From positions 194,474,037 to 194,538,036 of the forward strand of contig CM077672.1 of NCBI GenBank assembly GCA_039707655.1: a DNA stretch of 64,000 nt. The letters are read 5' to 3'. Shown in pieces: positions 1-12,456 of the stretch. The position numbers and the translations under genes were made by a program. The notes under the pieces are model-generated. The model was not told where the DNA came from, did not search any database, and saw only the letters and a program-made list of their open reading frames with translations. How positions within the stretch are numbered: the first letter of the stretch is position 1; every line of letters starts with the position of its first letter. The DNA is from Elymus sibiricus (lineage: Eukaryota > Streptophyta > Magnoliopsida > Poales > Poaceae).

Positions 1-1646
1 CTGATCGACACACCGTAGCCCTACCTAGAGCTCAGTAGAGAGGTCCTCGCCGGTCTACATCCTAAGTGCTCAGGGCTCTTCGGCCCATCGTCCTTTGCAC
101 TCCGGGTTGTTGTGTGCAGGGTGGATACCAGCGCCACCCTCGTACTGCATGGCATGATCCGACCGTGCCACAATGCTGAACTGGACATCTGACAGAGCTT
201 TCGGCTGATACATACGGCGCCGAGGGCCCCATTAAACCATTATCCCGCGTGGTGGTAGTGCGTATAGGCCAGTGGCCAACTCAGATCAAATACCCAAATC
301 CGTTAAGCATATTGGGAGCTCGCGGAAACGAGCAGAGACCCACGAAACATGTGGCCCCGTCGCCCCGTCTCGTGGACTTATGGCAAGGGCCAAGAATGCC
401 CGGCCGTGCCACGTAATTATCTCGCGGGTACCTTCATGGTCAACCCGACTTCACACCTCTCGCGGGTACCCCTCAGGGTCGACCCGACTTTATCAAGTAT
501 CTGTAATAAGGCCAAGGTACCCGTGTGTCCATAACATCAAGGTGGGATCAGAGGAATCACCCTCGTTGGATTCCCACTCGATGTAATCATCAAGGTGAAC
601 CCGGAGGAATCACCCTCGTTGGATTCACTCTTGCAGGGTTGCACGACAGAAGCTTCGTCGGAGGTGGTGAAAGAGGAATCACCCTCGTAACCCACAACCG
701 ACTAGCTGTACTACAGAGGCAACATCAGGAGTGAGATAAGAGGTATCACCCTCGGCACTCGATTTTAGCTCTGCGAAGTCGTACAACTTAGGGGTGTGCG
801 GTGTTGTGCTGGTCTCAGCCCATCGATCACACCGATCGGGGCACTGGTGACTAAGCGGGGCAACTAGGACAAGGCAGAGGGGCCACAGATGGTTTACCAA
901 TCAAGCTATACTAAGCATTTAGGATAACAGGTAAGGTATCAATAGTAGTTTACAAAAACAGGCTATGCATCAGAATAGGATCAAACAAAAGCAGTAGCAA
1001 ATTCTAATGCAAGCAGGAGGGAGAAAGATAGGTGATATAGGCATGCGTCAAGGGGGGTTGATTGCCTGGAAGCTCTGCGCGCTCTCGGCCATGGCTGTGG
1101 CGACAACGAGGCAGGAGCAGGTGGGCGACGCTGTGGAGGTGGGCTGGGCCGGCTGGGCCGCGAGCCAGGTAAGGCCAGGTAAGCGCCTGCCCCCTTTTTC
1201 TTTTCTGTTTTCCCTTTATTTATTAAACAGAGGCAGAAAAGATTATTTGGGGCCACCTAATGACTTGGGAAAAATGTGGAGCTGGCCCACAAAAATCCAT
1301 TGCATTTTTTAGGCACTGCCACAAAAAGTTTGGGAGTTAAATGAATTCATTTGAATTTTTTATAAATGGAAATGGATTTAATAAGGCTGTTTTGGGTACT
1401 GTTTTGGTTGCTAGGGTCAAATTTGGAATTTTAATAATGTGGGTTTTATTTTTATAATAGCTTTGGGATTATTTGAGATATTATGAACATTTTTTTTCAA
1501 CTGTTTGGATAACTTTTAATTTTGACTTTATTTTATATTTGAATTTGAAGTTGGATTATTCTCTAAATGCAATTTATTTAGGATGATCATGATGACATGG
1601 CTAATTAATTAGCTTAATGACAGGGTTGAGATCTGGGGATGTTACA
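1..1646 (+). mobile_element. 3' part of a long Gypsy-type LTR (Del/Tekay-like), cut by window start
   Basis: No gene is recognisable here. The segment ends in TGTTACA at 1640-1646 and is followed by CCTTC (1647-1651), after which the element-A LTR resumes. The intact copy of that LTR has a single CCTTC at the matching place (14576-14580), so this is an insertion whose right target duplication is CCTTC. The ending resembles that of the solo LTR at 18759-22976 (GTGTTACA). The left end and left target copy lie outside the window, so a full element or a solo LTR cannot be told apart. The short frames here have no family resemblance. Confidence 0.6.
540..760 (+). repeat. Degenerate repeat built on a 15-bp GAGGAATCACCCTCG motif
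   Basis: The motif gaggaatcaccctcg occurs near 551, 612 and 672, with a variant (gaggtatcaccctcg) near 740, at spacings of about 60 to 70 bp. The surrounding bases are only partly shared, so this is an old tandem array inside the LTR. A second pair, ctcgcgggtacc with a nearby cccgactt, sits just upstream at about 420-490. Confidence 0.6.
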
Positions 1647-2684
1647 CCTTCCAATGATGTGTGAGTAGTTCACCTCAGACCTACGAGTCCATAGCTAGTA
1701 GCTAGATGGCTTCTTCTCTCTCTTTGATCTTCAATACAATGTTCTCCATGATCTCCATGGAGTTCTATTCGATGTAATCTTCTTTTGCGGTGCGTTTGTT
1801 GGGATTTGATGAATTGTGGATTTATGATCAGATTATTCATTGGAAGTAATTGAGTCTTTTCTGAACTTTATTATGCATGATTATTATAGCTTTGTATTTC
1901 TCTCCAATCCATCCGTTTGGTTTGGCCAACTAGATTGATTTATCTTCAGTGGGAGAGGTGCTTTGTAATGGGTTCAATCTTGCCATGTCCTCACCTCATG
2001 ACAGAAGGGGTAGTGAGGCACGTATTTGTATTGTTGTCATTAAGGGCAAAACAATGGGGTTCAATCATATTGCTTCGTTTTATTCTGTCTACATCATGTC
2101 ATCATACTTCATGCATTACTCTGTTTGTTATGAACTTAATACGTAGAGAGGCAAGCATAGAAGCGCTCTCGAAGTAGAGTAATAGTGGTAGATGTAGAAT
2201 CGTTTCGGTCTACTTGTCACGGACGTGATGCCTGTATACATGATCATTGCCATGAATAACATCATAACTATGTGCTTTTCTATCAATTGCCCAACAGTAA
2301 TTTGTTTACCCACCGTATGCTATGTTTTGAGAGAGAAGACTCTAGTGAAAACTATGGCACCCGGGTCTACTTTAATCATATTACAAAAACCTAAAAAAAT
2401 CTTGCTGCAATTATTTTACTTTTTATTTACATTGCAATTTACCTATCTACCATTTCCAGATTTGATCCTTGCAATTAACGAGTACAAGGGGATTGACAAC
2501 CCTCTTGCCTGCGTTGGGTGCAAGTATTTTCTCTTGTGTGTGCAGGTACTGTTGACGGGTGTTTGCATGGTTCTCCTATTGGTTCAATAACCTTGGTTCT
2601 CTACTGAGGGAAATACTTATCCGCTACTATATTGCTTCACCCTTCCTTTTCAGGGAAAATCCCAACACAGCTCACAAGTAGCAG
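1647..2684 (+). repeat. 5' LTR of element A (3' two thirds only)
   Basis: Matches 14576-15612 of the 3' LTR with scattered substitutions and almost no length change. It ends in CA at 2684 after the shared cacaagtag block. Its first third is displaced out of the window by the insertion ending at 1646. Confidence 0.85.
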
Positions 2685-2695
2685 AAAGAATTTCT

Positions 2696-2712
2696 GGCGC
2701 CGTTGCCAGGGA
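2696..2712 (+). other. Primer-binding site of element A (tRNA-Asp type)
   Basis: TGGCGCCGTTGCC begins 11 bases after the LTR and is complementary to the 3' end of plant tRNA-Asp (…GGCAACGGCGCCA), with one mismatch further in. This primer choice is typical of Athila-related Gypsy elements. Confidence 0.75.
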
Positions 2713-2853
2713 GACATCATCAAATACCTAAAGGTCCCTACATTTAAATTATCATTTACTTGTTCTACTTTTTATTTGCTTTTATTAGTTTTGTTAAAAA
2801 AATCAAAAACACAAAAATATTTTATTTTGCCTATTTTGCTTGAAGTTGCTATC

Positions 2854-3426
2854 ATGTCTGAGTTTGAGAAAGTTAATGATGTGCCCGCCAGTAGTGCGGA
2901 GCCCTATGATCATCAAGCTATATTATTGAATCTTATGAATGAAAATACTAAAAGAAGTCTTGATGAAGCTACTAATAAAGAAACACTTGATAATCTTGCT
3001 GATGATGACCCTAGCAATAAAGAAGAAACCACTATTATGCATACAAAAAGGCTTCATGTAGGTAGTGGAAATGTTATTGGAAAGGGTGTTATTCAAGATT
3101 TCTTTACTTGTGCTAGCTCGTTACCTATGATACGAGGATCGATTCTTGCTAGAACTACTAGTCTCATGGATGCCATATCCCTGCTTATAGTTGAATTGGA
3201 AAGAAAATTTGTGCACATGCATCCTACTATATAACAAATATTTCTAGAATTTTCTAATATACATGATCTTTCTGTCAAACGCTTAGCTACAATATTTCCT
3301 GTTAACGAGTTTGGACACATTATGAGAGAGGCTAGAGAGATATCTTCGTACTATAGAATAAATAGTGAATGCCCTCCTATAGAAGAAATTATTTATGATC
3401 AAGAAGAGATAAGAAGGTTAAAATGA
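2854..3426 (+). pseudogene. gag-like frame of element A, interrupted by a stop
   Basis: The frame starts MSEFEKVNDVPASS and runs to a TAA at 3232-3234, then continues in the same frame to a TGA at 3424-3426. The predicted product is hydrophilic and acidic with no zinc knuckle, protease or polymerase motif. Its position just after the primer-binding site is that of gag. I do not recognise a defined domain, so 'gag-like' is inference from position. A further open patch with many stops continues to about 3780. Confidence 0.45.
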
Positions 3427-4428
3427 ACAGACTATGCTGCTTATAATGAGAATCTTATGAAAAAGGTTCCCCCTTCTATTTTGGTTTATAAAATTTCCAA
3501 AAAAATGATAAATTTGCTAAAGGAAATGTTGGGCTAGACTTTATGCTTGGGCGAACATTGCGTGAACACATTTATAGAAATCTTTACAATGAAGAAATAG
3601 CTATCACTTATAAAGGACCAAAGGAGGAGCCTTCTCCTCCCAAGCTTGATCTCATGGATCTGGCACCTATTAAATTCAGTCCTTTCAATTACTTTTGCTA
3701 GCCCATTAGGAAACTTGCTTCTGAAAGAAGGGAGTATGAAAGGAATATGGATGACCTCCCTTATGGTTATGATAATACTTGAAATTATGCATTATGCCTA
3801 GCTAGGGGCGTAAAACAATAGCGCTTGTTGGGAGGCAACCCAATATTTATCTTTATTGAAATTTTTATTTTCTTGAGTCACATGATTATTGCTACTGTAA
3901 TTATTGTGTTTTTATCTCTTAGTTAGTGTTTGTGCCAAGTAAAGCCTTTGGGATGATTTAGATGATAGTATAATTGATGCTGTTTGAAAACAGAAAGTTT
4001 TGCGCCTAGTTCTGGAATTTATATTCTGTACTGGAACGTGATAAAATTCTAATTTTTTCACACAACATTGGAACACAAATTTTTTACGTTGTCCTAATTT
4101 TTCAGAATTTTTGGAGTTACGGAAATATGATTTTAATTCAGATCTTTACAGACTATTCTGTTTTAGACAGATTCTGTTTTTATTGCATAGTGTGCTTATT
4201 TTAATGATGCTATGGATTATATCAGGGGGTATAAGTCATGGATAAGTTAGAATACAGTAGGTATTATGCATGAATAATTATGAATGAGTTTACAACAGTA
4301 CCTAAAGTTTATGATTTGTCTATTATACTAACGGATCTCACGAGGTTTCTGTTGAGTTTTGTGTGCTGAAGTTTTCAAGTTTTTGGTGAGATCACGATGG
4401 ATGATGGAATAAGGAGTGGCAAGACCCT

Positions 4429-4499
4429 AAGCTTGGGGATGCCCAAGGCACCCCAAGGTAATATTCAAGGAAGACCCAAGCGTCTAAGCATGGGGATGC
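4429..4499 (+). repeat. Two internal copies of the polypurine-tract motif
   Basis: aagcttggggatgc at 4429-4442 and aagcatggggatgc at 4486-4499 copy the motif that directly precedes the 3' LTR of element A (14037-14050). Element B carries the matching pair on the other strand at about 8590-8665. The motif is therefore an old, kept feature of the internal region of this family. Confidence 0.7.
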
Positions 4500-4911
4500 C
4501 CCGGATCGCATCCCCTCTTTCGTCTACAATCCATCGGTATGTTACTTGGAGCTATATTTTTATTCATCACATGATATGAGTTTTACTTGGAGCATCTTGT
4601 GCCATAGTTTTCTTTTGCTTGTTTGCTTTTTAGTTTGCCACAATCATTGTTTTCTGGATGCACCTTTTGAGAGAGACACACATTTATCGTGATTTGTTAG
4701 AATACTCTATATGCTTCACTTATATGTTTTGAGCTAGGCAGTTGCTCTTGTGCTTCACTTATATTTGTTAGAGCACGGCGGTGGTTATATTTTATAGAAA
4801 TTATTGAACTCTCATGCTTCACTTAAATCTTTTTGAGAGTCTTAAATAGGAAGTGGTAATGTGCACGAGTTATGAGACTAGTCCGAAAAGGATAGGTATT
4901 CAAGAGTGGTA

Positions 4912-6428
4912 TGATAACCCACAAGTATAGGGGATCAGTTGTAGCCTTTCTCGATAAATAAGAGTGTCGAACCCAATGAGGAGCTAAAGGTAGAATCAAT
5001 ATTCCCTTCAAGTTCTATCGACCACCGATACAACTCTACGCACACTTAACGTTCGCTTTACCTAGAACAAGAATGAAACTACTTGTAGGTGTAATAGGAT
5101 AAGTTTGCAAGGATAAAACTAGAAGTACTTAGCAAGAATAAAACTATGAGTAAATTGCAAGATAATAAAAGTTAGTTGTTTAGTAGAAAGCTTTTTGTAA
5201 CATAAGAAAAGGATTTGTCCCTAGGCAATCGATAACTAGACCGGTAATCATTATTGCAATTTTATATGAGGGAGAGGCATCAGCTAACATACTTTTCGTA
5301 CTTGGATCATATGCACTTATGATTGGAACTCTAGCAAGCATCCGCAACTACTAAAGATCATTAACGTAAAACCCAACCATAGCATCAAGTAACAAGTCCT
5401 CTTTACTCCCATACGCAACAACCCTCTTACTCGGGTTTGTGTTTCAGTCACTCACGCAACCCACCATAAGCGAATTATGAATGTATTGCAACACCCTATA
5501 GCAGTAATCCCACACGCTTGCGCGACACAGAGGGCACCATAGGACAGCACCAAAATAAAACATACAACTCAAACCAATCACGATCATCAATCAACCCATA
5601 TGACAAAACAAATCTACTCAAACATCATAGGATGGCAACACATCATTGGATAATAATATGTAGCATTAAGCACCATGCTTACGTAGAGATTACAGCGGGG
5701 AGAAGAGGTGTTACACCACTGCATAGAGGGGGGGAGAGTTGGTGTTGACGGCGCCGAAGTTGTTGGTGTAGATCGCCGTCACGATGATTGCCCCGGCGGC
5801 GTTCCGGCGCCACCGGGAGAGAGGGGGGGAGAGCCCCCCTCCTTCTTCTTCTTCCTTGGCCTCCCCCCCAGATGGGAGGAGAGTTCCCCCTCTGGTCCAT
5901 GTCTGCCATGGCTCCCGGAGGGGAGGAGCCTCTCCGAGATTGGATCTCTCTCTCTGTTCTCTTCTGTTTCGCGCTCCTCTTTTCTGGCCGAAAACCGTTT
6001 CTTATATTCCCGGAGATCCGTAACTTCGATTGGGCTGAAGTTTTGAGGGGATTTTTATCCGGATATTAGCTTCCTTGCGGCAGAAGGACACCCCCAACCG
6101 ACCTACAGGGGACCCACAAGCCTGCCAGGCGCGCCCTGGGTAGGGGGCGCGCCCTCTGGGCTTGTGGCCCCCTCGGTCATCATCTCACGTTGATTCTTCT
6201 TCCCAAAAATCACATATATTCCAAAATAAATCTTCGTAATTTTTTATCGTGTTTGGACTTCGTTTGATATGGATTTTCTGTGAAACAAAAAACATGCAAC
6301 AAATAGGAACTGGCACTGGATCAATATGTTAGTCCAAGAAATCATATAAATGTTGCCAAAAGTATGTGGAAATTGTAGGATAATGGCATGAAACAATCAA
6401 AAAATATAGAAACGACGGAGACGTATCA
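4912..6428 (-). repeat. 3' LTR of element B
   Basis: 1517 bp, closely similar to 10926-12456. On the minus strand it starts TGATACGTCTCCG and ends GGGTTATCA. A palindromic GGCGCGCC pair lies at 6128-6153. On the minus strand the LTR shares with the element-A LTR a block resembling AAACGAAGTCCAAAC. Confidence 0.9.
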
Positions 6429-6442
6429 GCATCCCCAAGCTT
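6429..6442 (-). other. Polypurine tract of element B
   Basis: On the minus strand AAGCTTGGGGATGC directly abuts the 3' LTR, the expected site for plus-strand priming. It is identical to the tract of element A at 14037-14050. Confidence 0.75.
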
Positions 6443-7208
6443 AATTCCTGCTCGTCCTCGAGTAGGTAAATGATAAAAAAGATAATTTTTGATGTGGAAT
6501 GCTACCTAGCATAATCTTGATCATGTAATCTAATCATGGCATGAATATTAAGACACGAGTGATTCAAAGCAATAGTCTATAATTTGATATGAAGACATCA
6601 ATACTCAGGCATACCAACAAACAATCATGCCTTTCAAGATAAAAATGCTAAAGAAAATTATCCCTACAAAATCATATAATCCTGTCATGCTCCATCTTCT
6701 TAACATAAAGTATTTATCATGCACTTCCCCGATGACAAGCCAAGCAATTGGTTCATACTTTTTAACGCGCTTCAACTTTTTCAACCCCCACGCAATACAT
6801 GAGCGCAAGCCATAGATATAGCACTATGGGTGGAATAGAATATAATGGTAGAGATTAATAAGGAGAAGTCAAAAACAAGAAGATAGTCTCACATCGACGC
6901 GGCTAATCAACGGGCTATGGAGATGCCCATCAATTGATGTCAATGCGAGGAGTAGGGATTGCCATGCAACGGATGCACTAAGAGCTATAAGTGTATGAAA
7001 GCTCAAAATAAAAACTAAGTGGGTGTGCATCCAACTTGCTTGCTCATGAAGACCTCGGGCATTTGAGGAAGCCCATCATCGGAATATACAAGCCAAGTAC
7101 TATAACGAAAATTCCCACTAGTATATGAAAGTGACAAAATAGGAGACTCTCTATATGAAAAACATGGTGCTACTTTGAAGCACAAGTATGGAAAAAGATA
7201 GTAACACT

Positions 7209-7350
7209 GCCCCTTCTCTCTTTTTCTCTCATTTTTATTTTTTTTCCTTTTTTTTCTCTTTTTTTTCTTGTTTTTTCTTTTTTTATTTTTTTCGTGGGCT
7301 CTTTTTGGCCTCTTTTTTTCTTTCTTTTTTTATTTATTTATTTCCTCACT
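7209..7350. repeat. Pyrimidine-rich low-complexity tract
   Basis: About 140 bases almost entirely T with interspersed C, inside the non-coding part of element B. The short open frame across it encodes only a Phe/Ser-rich stretch and is not a gene. Confidence 0.7.
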
Positions 7351-9558
7351 GGGACAATGCTCTAATAATGATGATCATCATACTTATATTTACTTACAAC
7401 TCAAAATTACAACTCGATACTAGAACAAATATGACTCTATATGAATGCCTCTGGTAGTGTACCAGGATGTGCAATGATCTAGCGTAGCAAAGATATCAAA
7501 AAATGGACAAGCCATGAAAATATCATGCTAGCTATCTTACGATCATGCAAAGCAATATGACAATGAATGCTCAAGTCATGTATATGATGATGATGGAAGT
7601 TGCATGGCAATATATCTCGGAATGGCTATGGAAATGCCATAATAGGTAGGTATGGTGGATGTTTTGAGGAAGATATAAGGAGGCTTATGTGTGATAGAGC
7701 GTATCATATCATGGGGTTTGGATGCACCGGCGAAGTTTGCACCGACTCTCGAGGTGAGAAAGGGCAATGCATGGTACCGAAGAGGCTAGCAAATTGCAGA
7801 AACGTGAGAGTGTGTATAATCCATGGACTCACATTAGTCATAAAGAACTCACATACTTATTGTGAAAGTTTATTAGCTGTCGAAGCAAAGTACTACTACG
7901 CATGCCCCTAGGGGGATAGATTGGTAGGAAAAGACCATCGCTCGTCCCCGACCGCCACTCATAAGGTAGACAATCAAGAATAAATCATGCTCCAACTTCT
8001 TAGCATAACGACAGACCATACGTGCATGCTTCGGGAATCCCAAACCTTAACACCAATATTCTTACTAAACCACAATCATTCACTTGTACCTCCCACATAT
8101 TACCATCTCAATATCACAAAACTATTGTAAGGAATCAAACTTATCATATTCAGTTATCTACAAGTTTTATGTAGGATTTTATGACTAACCATGTGAATGA
8201 CCAATTCCTGTTAACTCTCTAAATAGATATAAGTGAAGCATGAGAGTTTAATTCTTTCTACAAAAGACCACACTCTAATAAATATAAGTGAAGCAAAAGA
8301 GCATTCTACAAATAACGGTTTTCTATATGTAGAGAAACAGGCATCCAAACTTCAAATCATATAAGTGAAGCACATGAAGCATTCTATAAAGCCATACTCA
8401 AAAGATATAAGAGAAGTGCAAAGAGCATTCTATAAATCAACCAAGAACTATATCATACCAGAATGGTGCATTATTAAAATAAAAATAAAAAGCACACGAC
8501 GCTCCAAGAATTTACACATATCATGTGAACAAAACAAAAACCGAAACATACCGATAATTGTCGAAGAAAGATGGGATGCCTTCCGGGGCATCCCCAAGCT
8601 TAGACGCTTGAGTCTCCTTGAATATTTACTTGGGGTGCCTTGGGCATCCCCAAGCTTGAGCTCTTGCCTCTCCTTATTCTCCTCATATCGATACCTCCTC
8701 GATCTTCGAACACTTCATCCACACAAAACTTAACCGAACTTTTTATTAGAGGGGTTAGTACATATAACATCAAATCCCATCATGTCCTGATATAACATTA
8801 TTGTATAATTATAATCAAACATTAACCACTGTATGCTATCACAATTCTATGGCTCCCAAGTCAATGGGGCTCAACAAGATTTCAAACATACGCAAATAAA
8901 GAAACTATAACAGCAATCTGTGAAAACAGGACAGTCTGTAAAGATGCAAATGAAGCATATACTTATGTAACTCAATTTTTTTTTGAAAAATTAGGAAAAA
9001 ATAAAACAATTGCATATAAGTACTATGTAAAAATTTCAGAATTTTTGCATGTTCCAGTAAAATATAGAAATTCAAACACTACAGGAAAAGTTTCTGTTTT
9101 TGCACAACACACACCAAACAAGCAATTTAAACATCCTAAAGGTAAATCTTGGCACATTATTTTTATAATACAATGGATTTGTACAAGGGGATAATTATTT
9201 TTGTTGAAAATTTTCTGTAATTCAATATTCACAAAGTTTCCATGGGCATGAACAAAGTTCAAGGATATCCCGCACTTCAACGGTGCTCGTCTTTCTCACT
9301 TTCACCTTTCTTTTTGAAAAAGTTTTAGGTTCCCCTCTATATTTTTTTTGTTTTTAAAATTTTTAAAAGCACTCAACAGAATAAAATGACTCTCAGAAAC
9401 TTCCGAGTTGTCTCCCAGGCAGCGCTTTCTTTAAAGCCATTAAGCTAGGCATATAGTGCTCAAGTAATCGATCCACCCAGATCCCAAGGTATATCAAAGC
9501 CAATTTTAATTAACAATGATTTATAATTTAGTAGTGAGCACAAAGCAACATATTTCAT

Positions 9559-10755
9559 TCAATGACGAATTCTAACTCTCTTCATATGCATTGGCTCGTC
9601 ATAAAAGAACAATTCATGCTCATCAAGTAAAGGCCAATGCATTGTATAAACAGTTTCTTGCAATTTTATCGTACTAGAAACATAGAGAGGTGGAGATGTA
9701 GTTCCTCTCTCATAATAATTGCAATTAGGAGCAGCAAGCACATGCATATTATATCCATCAAAATCATCATGTGTAATGGTAAAACACAACCCATCAATAT
9801 AATCCTTAATAAGCGCAAACTTCTTCGATATAGTGTAGTTGGGAGAATTCAAAAAGATAATAGGACTATCATGTGTGGGTGCAATAGCAACAATTTCATG
9901 TTTAACATAAGGAACTATAACAAGTTCATCTCCATAAGCATCATTCAAATTGGCATCATGGCCACAAGCATAGCAAGCATCAAGTTCATCAAAAAGGGAT
10001 ATTTCAGACGAATCCAAGGGATCATAGCAATTATCATAGCATTCATCCTTCGGTAAGCACGAAGGGAAATTAAACAATGTATGAGTTGAAGAGTTACTCT
10101 CATCAGAAGGTGGGCACGGGTGATCAATCCGCTCTTCGTCCTTTTGTTCTTCGCTCTCCTCCTCATCATTTTCATCTAATGAGCTCACAGTTTCAGCAAT
10201 TTCTTCTTCTATAGATTCCTGCAAAACATTAGTCTCTTCTTGGACAACGGAGGTGTCCTCAATATATTCTTTAACATAAGCATTGGAAGCATAGTTTTCA
10301 TAGCAATATTTAAGTATGGCAAAATTTTCAGATTTGTAAAGAGTAGCATCACACTTTTCAATGAAAGAAGCAATTTCATATGCACCCTTAAAAGCAACAA
10401 ATTCTTCAATTTGTTCAATATCGTAGTAACCATAAACACCTTTGGCATAAGAAGATAAGATTCCATTATCCTTAAACTCACATTGGTACTGAAGGTGTTT
10501 TTTAGGGTCTTCAGAACAACAAGTAAAATCATGTATTTCGCATAAATTCCAAGCATAGCATTGCAAACAATTAATTTGATGCCTTAAGAGTTTTCCTTTT
10601 TGAGACAAACGGTGTCGCACAAAATAAACATGCTCATCTAATGATTTTCCCTCAACTAAGCTAGTTGGGTTTTCAGCACGAGCACAAAGGGATCGAAGAT
10701 GATCCAAATAGAAAGCTTCAGCAGTATGAAAGATTTTGGGTGGTTCTTCAACCAT
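9559..10755 (-). CDS. Uncharacterised 398-aa acidic protein of element B (gag position)
   Basis: An intact frame that begins MVEEPPKIFHTAEAFYLDHL about 140 bases after the primer site of element B, where gag normally sits. The N-terminal 130 residues are mixed, with clustered cysteines (CLQCYAWNLC and TCC near residues 83-104). Residues about 185-210 are strongly acidic (Glu/Asp-rich). A further CYACGHD lies near residue 262. There is no CCHC knuckle in standard spacing and no protease or polymerase motif. The lack of stops over 398 codons in an otherwise gene-free element suggests recent coding selection or recent insertion. Function is unknown. It could be a divergent capsid-like or accessory protein used by a non-autonomous element. 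Confidence 0.6.
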   Translation of the reverse strand: MVEEPPKIFHTAEAFYLDHLRSLCARAENPTSLVEGKSLDEHVYFVRHRLSQKGKLLRHQINCLQCYAWNLCEIHDFTCCSEDPKKHLQYQCEFKDNGILSSYAKGVYGYYDIEQIEEFVAFKGAYEIASFIEKCDATLYKSENFAILKYCYENYASNAYVKEYIEDTSVVQEETNVLQESIEEEIAETVSSLDENDEEESEEQKDEERIDHPCPPSDESNSSTHTLFNFPSCLPKDECYDNCYDPLDSSEISLFDELDACYACGHDANLNDAYGDELVIVPYVKHEIVAIAPTHDSPIIFLNSPNYTISKKFALIKDYIDGLCFTITHDDFDGYNMHVLAAPNCNYYERGTTSPPLYVSSTIKLQETVYTMHWPLLDEHELFFYDEPMHMKRVRIRH

Positions 10756-10897
10756 TGGTTTAGCAAGTACAACTATTTTTTTGGTATTTTATGTTTCCTA
10801 CCCATAACTAAAGATAGAAAACAAGAGCACAAAATAAAAACTACTTAGTGATAAAGCAAACAAGCACACACGAGAATATCAACCCCACGCTATTGCT

Positions 10898-10914
10898 CCC
10901 CGGCAACGGCGCCA
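10898..10914 (-). other. Primer-binding site of element B (tRNA-Asp type)
   Basis: On the minus strand TGGCGCCGTTGCCGGGG lies 11 bases inside the 5' LTR and is fully complementary to the plant tRNA-Asp 3' end. It fixes the orientation of the element as minus. Confidence 0.85.
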
Positions 10915-10925
10915 GAAAAAGGTCT

Positions 10926-12456
10926 TGATAACCCACAAGTATAGCGGATCAGTTGTAGCCTTTCTCGATAAATAAGAGTGTCGAACCCAACAAGGAGCTA
11001 AAGGTAGAATCATTATTCCCTTCAAGTTCTATCGACCACCGATACAACTCTACGCACACTTAACGTTCGCTTTACCTAGAACAAGAATGAAACTACTTGT
11101 AGGTGTAATAGGATAAGTTTGCAAGGATAAAACTAGAGGTACTTAGCAAGAATAAAACTACGAGTAAATTGCAAGATAATAAAAGTTAGTTGTTTAGTAG
11201 AAAGCTTTTTGTAACACAAGAAAATGATTTGTCCCTAAGCAATCGATAACTAGACCGGTAATCATTATTGCAATTTTATATGAGGGAGAGGCAGGAGCTA
11301 ACATACTTTCCGTACTTGGATCATATGCACTTATGATTGGAACTCTAGCAAGCATCCGCAACTACCAAAGATCATAAAGGTAAAACCCAACCATAGCATT
11401 AAGTAACAAGTCCTCTTTACTCCCATACACAACAACCCCCTTACTCGGGTTTGTGTTTCAGTCACTCACGCAACCCACCATAAGCTAATTATGAAAGTAT
11501 TGCAATACCCTATAGCGGTAATCCCACACGCTTGTGCGACACGAAGGGTACCATAGGACAACACCAAAATAAAACATACAACTCAAACCAATCACGATCA
11601 TCAATCAACCCATAGGACAAAACGAATCTACTCAAACATCATAGGATGGCAACACATCATTGGATAATAATATGTAGCATTAAGCACCATGTTTAAGTAG
11701 AGATTAAAGCGGGGAGAAGAGGTGTTACACCGCTGCATAGAGGGGGAGAGAGTTGGTGTTGACGGTGGTGAAGTTGTTGGTGTAGATCGCCGTCACGATG
11801 ATTGCCCCGGCTGCATTCTGGTGCCACCGGGAGAGAGGGGGAGAGAGCCCCCCTCCTTCTTCTTCTATTTCTTCCTTGGCCTCCCCCCTAGATGGGAGGA
11901 GAGTTCCCCCTCTGGTCCATGGCCGCCATGGCTCCCGGAGGGGAGGAGCCCCTTCGAGATTGGATCTCTCTCTCTGTTCTCTTCTGTTTCGTGCTCCTCT
12001 TTTTTGGCCAAAAACAATTTCTTATATTCCCGGAGATCTGTAACTCCGATTGGGCTGAAATTTTGAGGGTATTTTTATCCGGATATTAGCTTCCTTGCGG
12101 CAGAAGGACACCCCCAACCGACCTACAGGGGACCCACAAGCCTGCCAGGTGTGCCCTGGGTAGGGAGCGCGCCGTCTGGGCTTGTGGCCCCCTCAGTCAT
12201 CGTCTCGTGTTGATTCTTCTTCCCAAAAATCACATATATTCCAAAATAAATCTCTGTAAATTTTTATCGCGTTTGGACTTCGTTTGATATGGATTTTCTG
12301 TGAAACAAAAAACATGCAACAAACAGGAACTGGCACTGGGCACTGGATCAATATGTTAGTCCAAGAAATCATGTAAAATATTGCCAAAAGTATGTGGAAA
12401 TTGTAGGATAATGGCATGAAACAATCAAAAATTATATATATGACGCAGACGTATCA
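10926..12456 (-). repeat. 5' LTR of element B
   Basis: 1531 bp, similar to 4912-6428 with scattered substitutions. The second GGCGCGCC half-site of its palindrome is decayed here (aggtgtgcc and agcgcgcc near 12146-12170), while the outer arms CCACAAGC/GCTTGTGG are kept. Confidence 0.9.

Larger units (their letters stand above)
4912..12456 (-). mobile_element. Element B: complete non-autonomous Gypsy-type LTR retrotransposon nested in element A
   Basis: It is flanked by perfect TGGTA duplications at 4907-4911 and 12457-12461. The LTRs are 4912-6428 and 10926-12456, inverted relative to element A. On the minus strand the order is 5' LTR, tRNA-Asp-type primer site (10898-10914), one open frame (9559-10755), a long non-coding part, polypurine tract (6429-6442), 3' LTR. 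There is no reverse transcriptase or integrase. Its internal region matches that of element A in inverted orientation, so the two are relatives from one family group. Nesting shows that B inserted after A. Confidence 0.9.

Noticed and set aside
981..1312. Overlapping open frames on both strands of about 90-100 codons
   Set aside because: They lie in LTR sequence, have biased composition and no family resemblance.
5679..6069. Several open frames with Pro/Ser/Arg-rich products, repeated at 11722-12089 and 16763-17118
   Set aside because: They are the same LTR segment of the element-B family read in different frames. The GC-rich composition explains the lack of stops.
7188..7457. Phe-rich 89-aa frame
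   Set aside because: Translation of a T-rich low-complexity tract inside element B.
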